A stretch of 64,000 nucleotides of DNA, from assembly GCA_001544595.2 (NCBI GenBank), contig FCOH02000009.1:1-64000 (forward strand). Direction: 5' to 3'. The stretch comes from Caballeronia peredens. GTDB taxonomy: Bacteria; Pseudomonadota; Gammaproteobacteria; Burkholderiales; Burkholderiaceae. Below are positions 62,061 to 64,000 of this stretch, piece by piece. The notes under the pieces are model-generated. The model was not told where the DNA came from. It saw only the letters and a list, made by a program, of their open reading frames with translations, and ran no database searches. Numbering within the stretch: position 1 is the stretch's first letter; each line of letters starts with the position of its first letter. The position numbers were made by a program, and so were the translations under genes.

Positions 62061-63368
62061 TTATGCTGCCGCTTGAACTCGAGTCGATTTTGATTCGGCC
62101 ACTATCGGCCGGCGTGTCATGGTCAGCACGACCACCGCGCCGAGAACTAGCAGAGCGCCTGCGATAACGAAGGCGTAGTCATAGCTGCCGGTCGCATCGA
62201 TGACGTAGCCTGTCGCGATAGGCGCAATCATGCCGAAGATGTTTCCGCCGACGACCACGAACGCCATCGCTTTCGCCACGTCTTTCGAGCTCGGCAGCAA
62301 GTCATTCAATAGCGCAAAATTCAGAGACGTTGTCGATGCGATGCCAGTGAGCGTCACCGAGAACACGAGCAGAAGCGCCGCAAGGTTAGTCGTGAACGGA
62401 ACGGCCAGGATGGCGGCGCCTGTGAGCATTGCGAGGGCAACCGCATTGCGACGGCGGCCCGTGCCGACACCGCTCTTCTTGAGATAGTGGTCGCTGATAC
62501 GGCCGACCACGATGCAGAGAATGACCGCCGCCGCGTAGGGGACTGCGGCGAAGACACCGGTCTTCGAAATACTCATGTGGCGGCTTGCCTGCAGATAGCT
62601 TGGCAGCCAAGTCAGAAAGAGGTACTGGGTGTAGACGTTGCAACCCTGCGTCAGTGCGAGGCCCCAGAGCGTCGGGGAACGCAGCAGCGACAGCAGACCT
62701 GACGCCGTCTGGCCTGCATCCGCGGTTTCCGAAGTGTTGCGTGCGGCAGGCTTTGAATCGCGCTCACGCATAATCTTTTCGCGCTCGTCAACGGACAGCC
62801 ACTTGGCCTTGTCGGGCGAGTTGAAGAAAAGCAGCCATGCTGCCAGCCAAAGAAATCCGATGCCGCCCGCGACGACAAACGAAAAGCGCCATCCGTACAC
62901 GGCAACCAGAGCACCGAGGAAGACAGAGCAAATGGCCGGACCCGCGTAAGAGCCGCTATTGAACATCGAGGTGACCATGCCGCGCTCAGACGCAGGAATC
63001 CACTGACGGATGACCTTCGCGCCTACCGGGTTGCTCACCGATTCACCGCCGCCCATCACCAGGCGAGCGAGCAGCAGGCTCGTGAAGTTGCCCGCCGCAC
63101 CGGTCAAGGCTGTTGCGGCTGACCAAATGAAGATGCCGACGCCCGCCATGCGCTTTGCGCCAAAACGGTCAATGAGGATGCCCATCGGGATAAGGAACAG
63201 GGCATAGCTCCAGATGAACGATGAGAACAAGTAGCCCATGCCAACGGCAGACAGCTTGAACTCTGCCGCAATCGGCTTGGCCGCAATCGACAGCGCGATG
63301 CGGTCCATGTAGTTAATCATTGCAAGGGTGAACAAGAAGACTGCAATCCAGCCTCGACGATACGACAT
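62061..63368 (-). CDS. MFS transporter, ACS type
   Basis: Twelve-helix carrier of 435 residues. AMINYMDRIALSIAAKPIAA near residues 16-35 and MGGGESVSNPVGAKVIRQWI near 108-127 mark the glucarate/galactonate-type branch of the anion:cation symporters. It probably imports a sugar acid or similar anion. No catabolic gene is next to it in the window. About 30 percent or less like the other MFS protein at 5746 by eye. Confidence 0.9.
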   Translation of the reverse strand: MSYRRGWIAVFLFTLAMINYMDRIALSIAAKPIAAEFKLSAVGMGYLFSSFIWSYALFLIPMGILIDRFGAKRMAGVGIFIWSAATALTGAAGNFTSLLLARLVMGGGESVSNPVGAKVIRQWIPASERGMVTSMFNSGSYAGPAICSVFLGALVAVYGWRFSFVVAGGIGFLWLAAWLLFFNSPDKAKWLSVDEREKIMRERDSKPAARNTSETADAGQTASGLLSLLRSPTLWGLALTQGCNVYTQYLFLTWLPSYLQASRHMSISKTGVFAAVPYAAAVILCIVVGRISDHYLKKSGVGTGRRRNAVALAMLTGAAILAVPFTTNLAALLLVFSVTLTGIASTTSLNFALLNDLLPSSKDVAKAMAFVVVGGNIFGMIAPIATGYVIDATGSYDYAFVIAGALLVLGAVVVLTMTRRPIVAESKSTRVQAAA

Positions 63369-64000
63369 AGTTGTCTCCGAAATTTCAGAGTGCCTGTCCG
63401 GCGCTCGCGGTGTTTCTACAAAGTCCGTTTATGACTGACGGTCGGTCACAAAGGCGCGCCCGTCGAATTGCCTCGTCCGTCACAGGTCGTGTACAGCATT
63501 TTGTTAAGAAAAAACGCACTTTTGTTTTCGTCCTGGCCTACGCGTCACGCCGCGTAAATCGTTGCTCATGTCACCTCGGCATTTTCACAGCCTCTAAGGC
63601 CGATGCTTCCCGCGGTCTGCCTGTTGCAATTGGCGTGAAGTCCGTTTGGTGGCTGACGAAGGCGCCGCCTTATGCCTCACAGACCTCTAAAATCTTACGA
63701 AATCAAAACTGCTTTTTCTAATCATAGAACGCAAAAACCAGCGAGCGCAACAGCGTGGTGCGATTCTTGGTGAAAACACCTACCGGACCCGTCGCAGGCG
63801 CACACTTCATCGACGACATGCGGCACGAGCTAGCGCTGAGGCTTGCTTCGTGCCGGCGGAACACCCCGAAGTCGACAATCGACCGGCGCAACTGACGAGC
63901 GAATCTGGACCGCTCCATGAACTTGACCGGCGACTGGCGAACTGTGAGACGGGAGTTCAGCGTCTACTTGCGATGGACGGTTGTTGGGCCGATTGGCCTG
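63369..64000. other. Right edge of the window
   Basis: About 630 bases upstream of the MFS gene. A frame at 63371-63721 and one at 63718-63918 have no domain and poor starts. I see no gene I can support; the MFS promoter must be here. Confidence 0.4.

Noticed and set aside
63371..63918. Small genes at the right edge
   Set aside because: Frames of 116 and 66 codons have no domain, biased composition and no good ribosome site.
1..64000. CRISPR arrays, rRNA and tRNA genes
   Set aside because: I saw no regularly spaced long repeats with unique spacers and no cloverleaf or rRNA sequence; a dedicated scan could still reveal a tRNA I missed.

Overview
The window looks like chromosomal DNA of a Burkholderiaceae bacterium (Burkholderia, Paraburkholderia or Caballeronia type). 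This rests on the GC-rich core genes, the urea-transport operon style, the ImuA/ImuB/DnaE2 cassette and general protein character. I had no database search, so the genus is inferred. Positions 1-11002 are ordinary backbone. On the minus strand lies a urea ABC transporter operon (urtA-urtB-urtC-urtD, no urtE within the 295 bases downstream), then a likely catabolic cluster (aldehyde dehydrogenase, SDR dehydrogenase, MFS carrier). Inorganic pyrophosphatase (ppa) and a GIY-YIG protein follow.

At 11002/11003 a gene for a FemAB/GNAT-like protein is cut off. From there DNA becomes AT-richer and carries a tightly overlapped six-gene operon (11251-19775): three tyrosine-recombinase-like proteins (631, 776 and 432 aa), a coiled-coil protein, a small helix-turn-helix-like protein and a RecD2-like protein that has lost its Walker A motif. 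I read this as the integration module of a large genomic island whose right end lies beyond the window. Directly after it, on the other strand, the island carries a full-length diverged copy of the very gene that was cut.

The rest (about 21-64 kb) is accessory cargo in small units. It includes an HTH regulator with an array of 15-bp repeats, and RNA-end-processing genes (KptA-type 2'-phosphotransferase; a cyclic-phosphate-processing receiver domain protein in a three-gene operon). A LysE/LysR pair is present. A two-gene unit pairs a YejK/NdpA-like nucleoid-associated protein with a two-helix membrane protein, and a Septu-like ATPase + HNH nuclease pair follows. There are lipoproteins, a DUF4236-LprI fusion, a double-glycine-leader peptide, and a SRAP (YedK/HMCES) protein with a coiled-coil insert. 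An SOS-controlled imuA-imuB-dnaE2 mutasome follows. A bacterial NHEJ set (ligD divergent from ku, with a MerR-TPR gene overlapping ku), a LOV-domain histidine kinase, manganese catalase, dodecin, Nudix and small stress-type proteins complete the right half.

The dominant theme is nucleic-acid damage handling and phage or stress defence: DNA end joining, translesion synthesis, abasic-site protection, RNA repair, and nuclease-based defence. Two rearrangements stand out. First, dnaE2 is broken by a clean 234-bp internal inversion (44856-45089). Second, a membrane-protein gene at 60.6-61.4 kb has a decayed second copy at 34.1-34.9 kb.
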